Shown here one piece after another: positions 22,305-36,000 of a DNA stretch of 64,000 nt. The notes under the pieces are model-generated. The model searched no databases. It had not been told where the DNA came from and worked only from the letters and a program-made list of their open reading frames with translations. The stretch's first letter is position 1, and each line of letters opens with the position of its first letter. A program made the translations under genes and the position numbers. The stretch comes from Ampullaceana balthica (lineage: Eukaryota > Mollusca > Gastropoda > Lymnaeidae), in contig CALYLW010000167.1 in the NCBI GenBank assembly GCA_944989445.1, positions 186,001 to 250,000 on the forward strand. Direction: 5' to 3'.

Positions 22305-24096
22305 CTTATGTGTCCATAAAGTGCGTCACGCTCCGAGGGGGGGGGGTGTAAGAAAGTGTGACACTTTGTGACAGGGGGAGGGGGTCAGGCCATTTCTGAT
22401 GTCACACATTTATTTTTTTTAATTATTTTTTTTTAGTAGCTTTAAAAATAATTTTCAAAAACTTTGTACAACATTAGAATTAGTTTTATGTCAAAATAGC
22501 ATTGAAATGCGTATCTCCTGAATGTGTTGTTCATAAATCTGAATTGGATACAGCAGGACTAATATAAAAAGATCAGGAATGATTTGACAATCATGTTCGC
22601 ACCAGCCTATACTTCACTCAAATTGTTAAATATCAGGACATAAAATGTTCCGACAAAGCATGAAGCTCATATTTCAACATTTTACCTTCGAGATTATTTC
22701 CTCCTCTAATCCCAATCAACCAAACAACTGATGGACTCAAAGCTTCAGAAAGAGCAGATGCAGATTCTCATACATTTCCTTCCTTGTTTGTAGCACAGAC
22801 TACCTAATTTGATGACATAAGTACAACCATATGATTACAAGCTTATTTGATCGACTTTGCAAAGTATGCCACTTATATTTTGCCTCACAAACAATATAGA
22901 AGAAACATACAGGACAACAAAGAGCTCAGGAGAATGTGCCCACCCAAACTGTTCAAGAATCAACTCAGATAAAACGCATCCGTCCTTTAAGAATCGCTTC
23001 TAGAAGGCAAAGAGAACCTATGGCAGTTATTGCTAGAAGAGAAATGTACATACAGAGGCTGTTAAGTGGCTAGATGAGGACGAGTTGATCTGTCTGCAAT
23101 TATCCTTCCAGGAAACGATGATGGTGAACGATTGATGTCAGTCGTAACTATGGATGAACACTTCACTTCAGCGTTGTAAGATGATGTATAGTGAATATTT
23201 TTGAATGCAAAATAGTTCATTGGACCATAATAAACAGATTCAATATAGCACAAGAGTTGGTCACATAATTTGTCAATCTAGTCTTTTCTTTAGTCAAATT
23301 GTTTTGTTTTCTTTTTATTATTTAATCAACGGTTGAGGTCAAGTTTCGCTAATCTAGTTCTTATCCTGTGTCAATAGAATGCATAATCGGAAGATTATCT
23401 AAAACTTGACCTCACCCATTGTAAATGAAAAGGTAGCAGATAAAAGATGTGTATTATATAATTGTCAAGTCTATTTTTGAAATTTTTGGTTTCAAATTCG
23501 ATGTAGATTTAGTTACAGTTTCAATGAATAACTGTGACATTTGTTGACAATTAACTATTCTACTATTTAAGTCATTTTAATAATCTGATAGTTCTTTTAA
23601 GTGGGGGTGTACGGGATTTCGGCTCCATCTACGGCAAATCCGGAATCCGGCTATTTTAAAAAATCCGGCTCCGGCTTCGGATCCGGCAGGATTTCACTTC
23701 ACAAATCCGGCTGGCGGGTAGATCCCTAATTTATATATATATATATATTCATAATGGCTCCGGCAAATCTGGAATCCGGCCATTTTAACAAATCTGATTC
23801 CGGCTCAAGCCGGATTTCACTTTAAAAATCGGGCCAAATTCAGCTCCGGTCGGATTTCAAAATTTTGAATCCCTACTTTTAAGTGGAAATTTTATATTTT
23901 AATACAGTTTAAAAGTGAAGTGCTTTTAAGTATTAATTTAATATTTTAATTAGATGTTAATTAAAAATAAAATTCCAAAGTGTGACGTCCTTTAAGGGGG
24001 GGGGGCGTTCCCGAGATTTGTGACAGTTTGTGACAGGGGGGGAGGGGGGGGTCAAAAATGGTCAAAAATAGCGTGACTTACCTTATGGACGGCCCC
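22305..24096. mobile_element. DNA transposon inserted in the LINE 3' tail
   Basis: The left end reads GTCCATAAAGTGCGTCACGC and the right end, in reverse, GGGGCCGTCCATAAGG then AAGTCACGCT. These are inverted ends of about 25 bp. Both are followed by G-rich runs with GTGACAGGGGG-type sequence. The interior (about 22560-23580) has no recognisable transposase. Flanking LINE sequence is continuous if it is removed. No clean target duplication was found. Confidence 0.65.
23604..23875. mobile_element. Small hAT-like non-autonomous element
   Basis: The ends are GTACGGGATTTCGGCTCC and, in reverse, GTAGGGATTCAAAATT. The interior is full of TCCGGC/GCCGGA motifs. An 11-bp perfect direct repeat CTTTTAAGTGG flanks it (23593-23603 and 23876-23886). 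It is nested in the 22305-24096 element, so there are three layers here. Confidence 0.7.
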
Positions 24097-24223
24097 TTGT
24101 GTGGTTATTATGATATGAATGTTTATTTAATTAGTATATGTATGTTATTATCTCCATGTTAAGCATTGTGATCCCGGCTCCTTGCTGGGATACAGCGCTA
24201 TATAAATTTTCCATTTTTTAAAA

Positions 24224-24270
<47 letters not shown>
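24097..24270 (+). mobile_element. LINE 3' tail ending in (ATT)n
   Basis: Continues the LINE of 22032-22304 through GGGATACAGCGCTATATAAA and ends in an (ATT)n microsatellite at 24224-24269, the usual 3' repeat of such elements. Confidence 0.65.
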
Positions 24271-24321
24271 AACACTGTCGAAATAACGAGCTTACTGAAT
24301 CTCCTTCTCTATAGAGACGAT

Positions 24322-25807
24322 ATAACTTACTCTTGTTGAATGTGATGACTGCTACCTAACTTACTCTTGTTGAATGTGATGACTGCTACCTAACTTACTC
24401 TTGTTGAATGTGATGACTGCTACCTAACTTACTCTTGTTGAATGTGATGACAGCTACCTAACTTACTCTTGTTTAATGTGATGACTGCTACCTAACTTAC
24501 TCTTGTTGAATGTGATGTCTGCTACCTAACGTACTCTTGTTTAATGTGATGACTGCTACCTAACTTACTCTTGTTGAATGTGATGACTGCTACCTAACTT
24601 ACTCTTGTTGAATGTGATGACTGCTACCTAACTTACTCTTGTTGAATGTGATGTCTGCTACCTAACTTACTCTTGTTGAATGTGATGACTGCTACCTAAC
24701 TTACTCTTGTTGAATGTGATGTCTGCTACCTAACTTACTCTTGTTTAATGTGATGACTGCTACCTAACTTACTCTTGTTTAATGTGATGACTGCTACCTA
24801 ACTTACTCTTGTTTAATGTGACAAATGACTGCTACCTAACTTACTCTTGTTTAATGTGACAAATGACTGCTACCTAACTTACTCTTGTTGAATGTGATGT
24901 CTGCTACCTAACTTACTCTTGTTGAATGTGATGTCTGCTACCTAACTTACTCTTGTTTAATGTGATGACTGCTACCTAACTTACTCTTGTTTAATGTGAT
25001 GACTGCTATCTAACTTACTCTTGTTGAATGTGATGTCTGCTACCTAACTTACTCTTGTTGAATGTGATGACTGCTACCTAACTTACTCTTGTTTAATGTG
25101 ATGTCTGCTACCTAACTTACTCTTGTTGAATGTGATGACTGCTACCTAACTTACTCTTGTTGAATGTGATGTCTGCTACCTAACTTACTCTTGTTGAATG
25201 TGATGACTGCTACCTAACTTACTCTTGTTTAATGTGATGACTGCTACCTAACTTACTCTTGTTTAATGTGATGACTGCTACCTAACTTACTCTTGTTTAA
25301 TGTGATGACTGCTACCTAACTTACTCTTGTTTAATGTGATGACTGCTACCTAACTTACTCTTGTTTAATGTGACAAATGACTGCTACCTAACTTACTCTT
25401 GTTTAATGTGACAAATGACTGCTACCTAACTTACTCTTGTTGAATGTGATGTCTGCTACCTAACTTACTCTTGTTGAATGTGATGTCTGCTACCTAACTT
25501 ACTCTTGTTTAATGTGATGACTGCTACCTAACTTACTCTTGTTTAATGTGATGACTGCTACCTAACTTACTCTTGTTGAATGTGATGTCTGCTACCTAAC
25601 TTACTCTTGTTGAATGTGATGTCTGCTACCTAACTTACTCTTGTTGAATGTGATGTCTGCTACCTAACTTACTCTTGTTGAATGTGATGACTGCTACCTA
25701 ACTTACTCTTGTTGAATGTGATGTCTGCTACCTAACTTACTCTTGTTTAATGTGATGACTGCTACCTAACTTACTCTTGTTTTATGTGACAAATGACTGC
25801 TACCTAG
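24322..25807. repeat. 34-bp minisatellite, about 44 copies
   Basis: The unit contains TGACTGCTACCTAACTTACT followed by CTTGTTGAATGTGA. Variants alternate between GACTG/GTCTG and TTGAATG/TTTAATG. A longer unit with GACAAATGACTG occurs in pairs near 24820 and 25370 with the same order of neighbours. This shows a higher-order duplication of about 0.55 kb. Confidence 0.97.
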
Positions 25808-25950
25808 GTTACACTCAAGAGAAGTGTGGAAACGATTAGTAAAATGGAAAATGAAATTTTACAAAAATGTAGGCAATATTTTTAACAGCCTAAAAAATTA
25901 ATTAAGAAATAGATTAATTTTACATAGGAACTGTTGTACACATTGTAGAC

Positions 25951-26292
25951 AAGATAATTGTACCAGGCATAAGGTTAAAGATAATTGTACCAGACATAAG
26001 GTTAAAGATAATTGTACCAGGCATAAGGTTAAAGATAATTGTACCAGGCATAAGGTTAAGGATAATTGTACCAGACATAAGGTTAAAGATAATTGTACCA
26101 GGCATAAGGTTAAAGATAATTGTACCAGGCATAAGGTTAAGGATAATTGTACCAGACATAAGGTTAAGGATAATTGTACCAGACATAAGGTTAAAGATAA
26201 TTGTACCAGGCATAAGGTTAAAGATAAGTGTACCAGGCATAAGGTTAAGGATAATTGTACCAGACATAAGGTTAATGATAATTGTACCAGGC
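25951..26292. repeat. 27-bp minisatellite, about 13 copies
   Basis: The unit contains AAGATAATTGTACCAGGCAT followed by AAGGTTA. Copies differ by GGC/GAC and AAAG/AAGG. It produces an open frame on the minus strand with a nine-residue repeat that is not a gene. Confidence 0.95.
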
Positions 26293-26949
26293 TTAGAGTT
26301 TAGGACCACTGTACTTGAAATAGACAAAGGGAATAGTACCAGCATAACAACCAGACACAGAATATGGGTCATTCCAGTTACTATATTAATTGACAACCCC
26401 AGAGACACACAGATACGTAATGATTTATAGATGAATCATATGTATGGAATGTATCACAATAAATTAGTGTACTAAAACACCCACACCTACGTAACCAGTT
26501 ATATGTGCACCAAATGCTTAGTGAATTACATAAAATTAGTGTCCAATTAGTTTTATGATCTGTACCAGTGGATCCTCAACTCCAATGTGTGGACCCACAA
26601 TGGTTATCTACTAACTACCACAGTTCTTTGTTTAACTTCAATCTCAATAATTAAATTGCTATATTTATATTAGACTCTGCACGTTGGTAAGAAATGGTCA
26701 ACATTGTTGACACAATTGTATAGTTATCTTTTTCATATATTATTCAGAAGAGAATCTGTAGATGGTGTATATGGCTAAATAGTTGAACAAGGTAGTTCTC
26801 AGACCTGCGAAGAAAAGACGAGACATTAGAACCACTTGGAGAATCCTCGCTGCTGATGAACTTACAAGGGATATAAACCTTGACGCATGGGTTAAGTCTC
26901 GTGGCCAGAGACAGTTCATTGAATCACATTGGTGTCAGGCAGCTATAAC
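26293..26949 (+). promoter_or_regulatory. Region immediately upstream of the ODC start
   Basis: No TATA box with convincing spacing was seen. An in-frame TGA at 26920 closes the ODC frame upstream, so coding starts after it. The 5' untranslated exon(s) and promoter must be here or further upstream, but the sequence does not show where. Confidence 0.3.
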
Positions 26950-27054
26950 ATGGAGTCTTGCGTTGAAAGAAGCGGCGCAGTCCAACTGTACAGCAGGGGC
27001 GTCCCAGAGATGGGGGACGTCGTGAGGGAGACAATAACACAGCTGGAGTCAATG
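26950..27054 (+). CDS. ODC1: ODC coding exon 1
   Basis: Encodes [20 protein letters not shown] and [15 protein letters not shown], then a GTGAGT donor. The frame is closed upstream by TGA at 26920. A second in-frame ATG lies at 27010, but the upstream one gives the family's usual spacing to the active-site lysine. Phase 0. Confidence 0.75.
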
Positions 27055-30000
27055 GTGAGTTTGTGGGACGGGGGAGAAATTGGATGAGGGGTGGTGGTCA
27101 ATTTGACATTGGGGGAGGAAGTAATGGTTAAACGATAAAAGAATAAAATGACGGGATGGAAAGGGTGAAAGGGTGGCCGGGGGGGGGGTAAGTTTGACTT
27201 ATCAAAAACTGTGAAGCAGTGGATTCGGTGTAGCGTGGAGATTTGAGTCAGCTGACATTATGCTATTGTCACAAGTTGAAGTGTTATTCATGTAGCATCG
27301 TTTATGCCATAGTCACAAGTTGAAGTGTTATTCATGTAGCATCGTTTAAGCCATATTCACAAGTTGATGTGTTATTCATGTAGCATCGTTTATGCCATAG
27401 TCACAAGTTGAAGTGTTATTCATGAAGCATATTTTTACAACGTTTAAAATTCTCATTTTTCCTAGGAGCGTGATGACGCGTTCTTCATCGTGGATCTCAG
27501 CAATGTTTACAAGAGATTGATGGACTGGGTACGTCTTCTACCTCGAGTGGAACCATTCTATGGTAAGTGGTGACATCATTGGGTATAGGGTAGTGCTACA
27601 ATCATTGGGGGTATAGGGTAGTGTTACAATCATATGGAGTATAGGGTAGTGCTACAATCATTGGGGGTATAGGGTAGTGTTACAATCATATGGAGTATAG
27701 GGTAGTGCTACAATCATTGGGGGTATAGGGTAGTGTTACAATCATTGGGGGTATAGGGTAGTGTTACAATCATTGGGGGTATATGATAGTGTTACAATCA
27801 TTGGGGGTATAGGGTAGTGTTACAATCATATGGAGTATAGGGTAGTGCTACAATCATTTGGGATATAGGATAGTGTTACAATCATTGGGGGTATATGATA
27901 GTGTTACAATCATTGGGGGTATAGGGTAGTGCTACAATCATTGGGGGTATAGGGTAGTGTTACAATCATATGGAGTATAGGGTAGTGCTACAATCATTTG
28001 GGATATAGGATAGTGTTACAATCATTGGGGGTATATGATAGTGTTACAATCATTGGGGGTATAGGGTAGTGCTACAATCATTGGGGGTATAGGGTAGTGT
28101 TACAATCATATGGAGTATAGGGTAGTGCTACAATCATTTGGGATATAGGATAGTGTTACAATCATTGGGGGTATATGATAGTGTTACAATCATTGGGGGT
28201 ATAGGGTAGTGCTACAATCATTTGGGATATAGGATAGTGTTACAATCATTGGGGGTATATGATAGTGTTACAATCATTGGGGGTATAGGATAGTGTTACA
28301 ATCATTGGGGGTATAGGATAGTGTTACAATCATTGGGGGTATAGGATAGTGTTACAATCATTGGGGGTATAGGAGAGTGTTACAAACATTGGGGGTTTAG
28401 GATAGTGTTACAATTATTCGGGTTGTAGGGTAGTGATACAATCATTGGGTTTTATGGTTGTGTTACAATCATAGGGGTATAGGGTAGTGTTTCAATTATG
28501 GGGTATAGGTTTGTGTTACAATTACTGGGGCATAGGGTTGCGTTGCATGAAATAAAATGTTTAATACATTAACTTTGCTCTAAGCGTTTTGTTTCAATGT
28601 GGAAATGGAAACATAGGAAGAATGAAATGTGGGGATCATTGTTTTACTATATTCAATATATTTATTTTAACAGCGATAAAATGCAATCACGATCCAGAAG
28701 TGGCCAGATTTTTGGCAGACGCGGGTGTGGGCTTTGACTGTGCTAGCGAGGTAAGTGAGAATGACAGTGACACATTAATAATTTTAAATAGATAAATATT
28801 TTTTTTTAATTTTTAAAACGTGTGGGATGTCTTGTGTTTATAAATATGGTTTGTCTTGTTTTTAAAAATTTGGTTTGTCTTGTTTCTACAAGTCTGGGTT
28901 GTCTTGTATTTATAAATCTGGATGTCTTGTTTTTATAAATATGGTTTATCTGGTTTTTATAAATATGGTTTATCTGGTTTTTATAAATATGGTTTGTCTT
29001 GTGTTTATAATTTCCATGTCCTCTTATTTCCTTGCCAACATTCGAAAATTTAGTTCACTATTTTATGAACATAAAATCATTCAATGTTTTCCTGGCTTTG
29101 GTCACACGAGGCCATTAAGCCAAATGTTAGAACTGTTGTATAAGAAGAAAGGAATAATAGTAATACTAGTGTGCAATAATACTAGTAATACTAGTGTGCA
29201 ATAATACTAGTAATACTAGTGTGCAATAATACTAGTAATACTAGTGTGCAATAATTGCTTTCATTCACGTAATGCATACAACTAAATGGTTCAAGTGAGA
29301 GAAAAAAAGTAATTTTTTTAAACTTTTCAGTTCTCTCCAATGTTGCTAAATTTTAGTTCCATTCAATAATATTATCTGGCACATAAAGACGATTGAAACA
29401 AGTATCATAATCCTTACGTTTTAACATTGTTCGAAATTGCGTAAAATGGAAAACCCAGAAATGCGTGTTTCTTTTTCAGCCAGTGGCATAACTGAAACAA
29501 TCTCACGTGGGGTGAGGGGTGGAGGTAAACTCGAAATAGCAGAATTCTTTGAAATAAAAAAAAACCCAACGTTTAATGGTTATAGGAAAACAGTGAAAAA
29601 ATGGTGAGGGGGGGGAAATAATGTCAATTTTGATATAGATTTTTAAAATATTTTTAATTTCTTGACACAAAAATAAAAACACCGATGCTGATTAGACGTG
29701 GCTTTAAGGGGTTCTAGCTCTGATGCTGCTTGGATATGACTAGCTATACTAGCTTATCAAGGTGTACTTTTAGCTGTTCTGTTCTAGCTGTGTTAGCTGT
29801 TCGATTAAAGCTGTGCTAGATGTTCAATTCTAGCTGTTCTAGCCTATTCATTGAAGCTGTTCTAGATGTCCAAGTCTGGCTGCTCTGGCTATCCAATTAA
29901 AGATGTCCTAACTGTTCAAATTATTCAATTCTAGCTGTGCTAGATGTTAAATTCTAGGTGTTTAAGTCTAGCTGTTTTAGATGTCAAAGTCTACCTGTTC

Positions 30001-33000
30001 TGGTTGTACAATTCTAGCTGTTTTACTGCTGTTGGACAAATATGACACACTGAAATTATCTAATATATAAAGCTCAGTTGGTGTTTGTATCTTTGTATGT
30101 TTGTATGTTTGTGTGTTTGTATGTTTCAATTTTCGACTTTCTGTTAGACAATCACGGAAAAAACAAATGACGGACGTGGACCAAATTTGGCAGGACGGTT
30201 CCTTTTACCCTGAAGGTGGTTTTAAGTTAGTTTTTGTAATTGTCCATTTTGCCCGAATGCCGTAAATTAAATAATCAGAAAATGCAGAGACAAAGAATAA
30301 AAAATTTAACCTCATTTCTGTATTGAACAAATTTACGCGGACGTTCAAATGCCGTTCAAAGCGAGTTACTTTTGGTGTCGTTTTTTTTTCCCCAATGCAG
30401 ATACTTTATTTTCAGCTGTGCGCATTTGAAAAAATATTATAATGTCTAATTACGGTGCGCACATTTTCGTGTACGCTTCATAATTTGAGCTGTGTAGTAC
30501 AAAGAATTGTCATTTTCTTTACTGTTACTTTCTATATATTAGATAGACACGTAAACATATTTAATTACAACTGCCACACGATGCATTAGATTTAATTGTT
30601 AACACGTTTAAATTTAATTGCGAATTTGTTTTAATTATTTTCTGTTCCATAATTCGACATTTAATGAAAAACCTATTTATGTAATAATTGTGTCAGTATT
30701 TTTTTCAAGGCTTCATTTTTAGCGGTGCACGTTTTAAAATTTCAATCTTTTATCGCCTGATTACTGTGCGCACATTTTCGTGTACGCATCTTAAATTTAG
30801 CTGTGTCCTATTAATATAACATTTATATTTTGTTTGTCTTTTACATAAGCTATTGTCTTTTACATAACCTATACACTTATACTATTTAAACTTAGGCTAC
30901 CGGACCTATTAACATAAGTAGATTAAACTAAATAAAGTGATCCTGAAAACGCTTAATTATTTTGTATTGTGAATTGAATATGTTATGTTCATTCCTTTGA
31001 TGATGGATTAACATAGGCCATTTTTAAAATCGATTATTGTAATGGTTTCACATGCATTTTTAAAATAAAATTGATTTGTTTTTTTTGTTGTTTTTTTTAA
31101 ATTAGGAATATAGCCTAATTTTTTTTATTTATCTTCACTATCTTTATCTCATAGACGCTGTTTCAAATATTGTATTAATTACAATTGTGTTACGATGCAG
31201 TGTCGTAAATATATATAAAATCTTTTTTAGTGACGACAGGGGCAGAGATCTTTTGGAAAAATGTCAACAAAGCAGTGGCCTTTTTTTAATGGATACAAAC
31301 AAACAAACATAAAAATATCAACTGAGCTTTATATATTACATATGCGTTTAAATTATTTTATTTCAATTATTTTCACGATGCATTGTATTAATATTTTACA
31401 TGCAATGAATAAAATTGGGATTTTTTAAAATTTAATTCATAACTCGACATTTAATAAAAAAAAACCATAGATGTAGCGAGTTTATTTTATGTTGAAAGTG
31501 ATGGCCTATGTCAAATAAACTTACACTTTAAAACTGTTTACTTAAGCTTTATATACACTATACATTATAAACTTTCGCTACCGAACGTATTAACAAAAGT
31601 TGACTAAATTTAATGAAGTGATCCTGAAAACGCTTAATTAATATGAATTGCGAATTGAATATGTTTTTATGTTCATTCCTTTGTATTCAGAATAGCATAG
31701 GCCATTGCTAAAATTGCCTTTTAATCATTTTTAAGATGCGCTTTAACAGACGGTTGGATCTTTTTTTTAAATTTATTTTATTTTTCAGATATAAAATCTG
31801 GTGTGTGTGTGTGCATTGAATATAATTTACAAAATATGATGCCTTGTCCGAAATAGGGAACAACAAAAAAAGATTCCTTTTTGAAATTATACACATTGCT
31901 TATAAACCGTAAATATAAATCGTAAAATATAGAGACATAAAAAATGTTAAATATTATTTCCCTGTTTAAACAATTATGAATACGTCAAAATGAAGAGTTA
32001 TTTTGGTCCAGTACATTTACTTTATAACAAGACTTTATTTTATGCGGCCAGCTTTCTATATGTCTAAATATGGTGTGCACCTTTTTTATATCATTTTAAT
32101 ACGACCGTTTTTTTTTGGTTTAAATAGTATTCTCGAAAGTACATTTATAATTTTGTTTATTTGCGCTATGAGTCATTTAGCTTTTGCCTTTTAAATGGGA
32201 TAGTGCCACATGTTCTTTATCTCATAGACGTGGTTACAAATATTATATAACTTACAATTGTGATACGATGCAGTTTCGTAATTATATATTAAATTTTTGA
32301 ATGACGAGGGTGGTAGAGCTCTTTCGGAAAACCTATAAGTTATGTTAATTTTGTACAAGTGGGAATGAAATTGTAAATTTAGTTATTATGGTCGGCAAGA
32401 ATCATTATTTAATAAATCATATCTTTTGAATAGTAAGGTTATGTTAAAAGGCAATGCATTAAGTGAAAACAAATCACGCGGTAAAATGGCATATCTCTGT
32501 TTCTCATAAGATTTTAACTAAATAGTTGAATCTGAAATATAACTTGGCAAATAAGAATTGTAATAACCATCACCTAATACTTGGATAAAGGGTCAGCACA
32601 CTCCCGCTACAAAGTGCGGGTATTTTTCTAGTAATATTATAAAAATGAGACTTCAAATTAATTTTTCATTACTAATCTCTTGACTGGAAAAGACCTGACA
32701 TTACTGAATTTTGATCATAATGATAATTCTATTGCAATTACAAAGTCGATTTTAAGTTGCTCCCACTAACGGCCATGAGGGTCCTGTTTTGTGATGTCAT
32801 TACTAAATGTATATGGGGGAAAATTAACATAATTGAAACCAGCGCGTTTTGAACTCTAGCCGAATGACTATTGTTATTATAATAGCTGCGTACATTTAAC
32901 TCTAGCCGAATGACTATTGTTATTATAATAGCTGCGTACATTTAACTCTAGCCGAATGACTATTGTTATTATAATAGCTGCGTACATTTAACTCTAGCCG

Positions 33001-36000
33001 AATGACTATTGTTATTATAATAGCTGCGTACATTTAACTCTAGCCGAATGACTATTGTTATTATAATAGCTGCGTACATTTAACTCTAGCCGAATGACTA
33101 TTGTTATTATAATAGCTGCGTACATTTAACTCTAGCCGAATGACTATTGTTATTATAATAGCTGCGTACATTTAACTCTAGCCGAATGACTATTGTTATT
33201 ATAATAGCTGCGTACATTTAACTCTAGCCGAATGACTATTGTTATTATAATAGCTGCGTACATTTAACTCTAGCCGAATGACTATTGTTATTATAATAGC
33301 TGCGTACATTTAACTCTAGCCGAATGACTATTGTTATTATAATAGCTGCGTACATTTAACTCTAGCCGAATGACTATTGTTATTATAATAGCTGCGTACA
33401 TTTAACTCGAGCCGAATGACTATTGTTATTATAATAGCTGCGTACATTTAACTCGAGCCGAATGACTATTGTTATTATAATAGCTGCGTACATTTAACTC
33501 TAGCCGAATGACTATTGTTATTATAATAGCTGCGTACATTTTGCATACGCAAAACTGCTGGGTGTATTATTCATGTTTGTAAATATCTATCATGCTAGGA
33601 GGTCATACCTAAAAACAAACCTTGTCTATCACAAAGAAGGTTTCATGTGGCATTATGCTTCAACAGGCGAAGTAGAAGTCTTAGTTTTTACTTTACCCTG
33701 ACGGCTTGACGAGTCAGTCATCTGACAGCTTGACGAGTCAGTCATCTGACGGCTTGACGAGTCAGTCATCTGACGGCTTGACGAGTCAGTCATCTGACGG
33801 CTTGACGAGTCAGTCATCTGACGGCTTGACGAGTCAGTCATCTGACGGCTTGACGAGTCAGTCATCTGACGGCTTGACGAGTCAGTCATCTGACGGCTTG
33901 ACGAGTCAGTCATCTGACGGCTTGACGGGTCAGTCATCTGACGGCTTGACGGGTCAGTCATCTGACGGCTTGACGGGTCAGTCATCTGACGGCTTGACGG
34001 GTCAGTCATCTGACGGCTTGACGAGTCAGTCATCTGACGGCTTGACGAGTCAGTCATCTGACGGCTTGACGAGTCAGTCATCTGACGGCTTGACGAGTCA
34101 GTCATCTGACGGCTTGACGAGTCAGTCATCTGACGGCTTGACGAGTCAGTCATCTGACGGCTTGACGAGTCAGTCATCTGACGGCTTGACGAGTCAGTCA
34201 TCTGACGGCTTGACGAGTCAGTCATCTGACGGCTTGACGAGTCAGTCATCTGACGGCTTGACGAGTCAGTCATCTGACGGCTTGACGAGTCAGTCATCTG
34301 ACGGCTTGACGAGTCAGTCATCTGACGGCTTGACGAGTCAGTCATCTGACGGCTTGACGAGTCAGTCATCTGACGGCTTGACGAGTCAGTCATCTGACGG
34401 CTTGACGAGTCAGTCATCTGACGGCTTGACGAGTCAGTCATCTGACGGCTTGACGAGTCAGTCATCTGACGGCTTGACGAGTCAGTCATCTGACGGCTTG
34501 ACGAGTCAGTCATCTGACGGCTTGACGAGTCAGTCATCTGACGGCTTGACGAGTCAGTCATCTGACGGCTTGACGAGTCAGTCATCTGACGGCTTGACGA
34601 GTCAGTCATCTGACGGCTTGACGGGTCAGTCATCTGACGGCTTGACGGGTCAGTCATCTGACGGCTTGACGGGTCAGTCATCTGACGGCTTGACGGGTCA
34701 GTCATCTGACGGCTTGACGGGTCAGTCATCTGACGGCTTGACGGGTCAGTCATCTGACGGCTTGACGAGTCAATCTAAACTCTGATCCCAAAAATCAAAC
34801 AGCTGAGTCAATCAAAATAAGAACGTATCCCTGCTACGACCCCATCAATCTAAGCTATGACCCCATCAATCTAAGCTATGACCCCATCAATCTAAGCTAT
34901 GACCCCATCAATCTAAGCTATGATACTATCAATCTAAGCTATGAACCCTACAATCTAAGCTATGACCCCATCAATCTAAGCTATGACCCCATCAATTTAA
35001 GCTATGACCCCAGCAATCTAAGCTATGAACCCTACAATCTAAGCTATGACCCCATCAATCTTAGCTATGAACCCATCAATCTAAGCTATGACCCCAGCAA
35101 TCTAAGCTTTGACCCTATCAATCTAAGCTATGACCCCATCAATCTAAGCTATAACCCCAGCAATCTAAGCTATGACCCCATCAATCTAAGCTATGACCCC
35201 AGCAATCTAAGCTATGACCCCATCAATCTAAGCTATGACCCCATCAATCTAAGCTATGACCCCATCAATCTAAGCTATGACCCCAGCAATCTAAGCTATG
35301 ACCCCATCAATCTAAGCTATGACCCCATCAATTTAAGCTATGACCCCAGCAATCTAAGCTATGAACCCTACAATCTAAGCTATGACCCCATCAATCTTAG
35401 CTATGAACCCATCAATCTAAGCTATGACCCCAGCAATCTAAGCTTTGACCCTATCAATCTAAGCTATGACCCCATCAATCTAAGCTATAACCCCAGCAAT
35501 CTAAGCTATGACCCCATCAATCTAAGCTATGACCCCATCAATCTAAGCTATGACCCCATCAATCTAAGCTATGACCCCATCAATCTAAGCTATGACCCCA
35601 GCAATCTAAGCTATGACCCCATCAATCAAAGCTATGACCCCATCAATCTAAGCTATGATACTATCAATCTAAGCTATGAACCCTACAATCTAAGCTATGA
35701 CCCCATCAATCTAAGCTATGACCCCATCAATCTAAGCTATGACCCCAGCAATCTAAGCTTTGACCCCATCAATTTAAGCTATGACCCCATCAATCTAAGC
35801 TTTAACCCCAGCAATCTAAGCTATGATCCCAGAAATCTAAGCTATGACCCCAAAAATATAATATCTAACCCCAGAAATATAAACTTTGACCCCACAAATC
35901 TAATATCTGTACCCAGCAATCCAAGCTATGGCCCCAAAAATCTTATATCTAACCCCAGCAATCCAAGCTATGGCCCCAAAAATCTTATATCTAACCCCAG

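Noticed and set aside
24322..25807. CRISPR-like regular repeats
   Set aside because: There are no unique spacers; units are contiguous. The genome is eukaryotic.
26783..27025. 80-codon open frame overlapping ODC exon 1 in another frame
   Set aside because: No family resemblance; the ODC frame in the same place splices in phase to a conserved exon.
33653..34785. Open frames of about 360 codons on both strands with 8-residue repeats
   Set aside because: Product of the 24-bp minisatellite in an ODC intron; no splice or start context.
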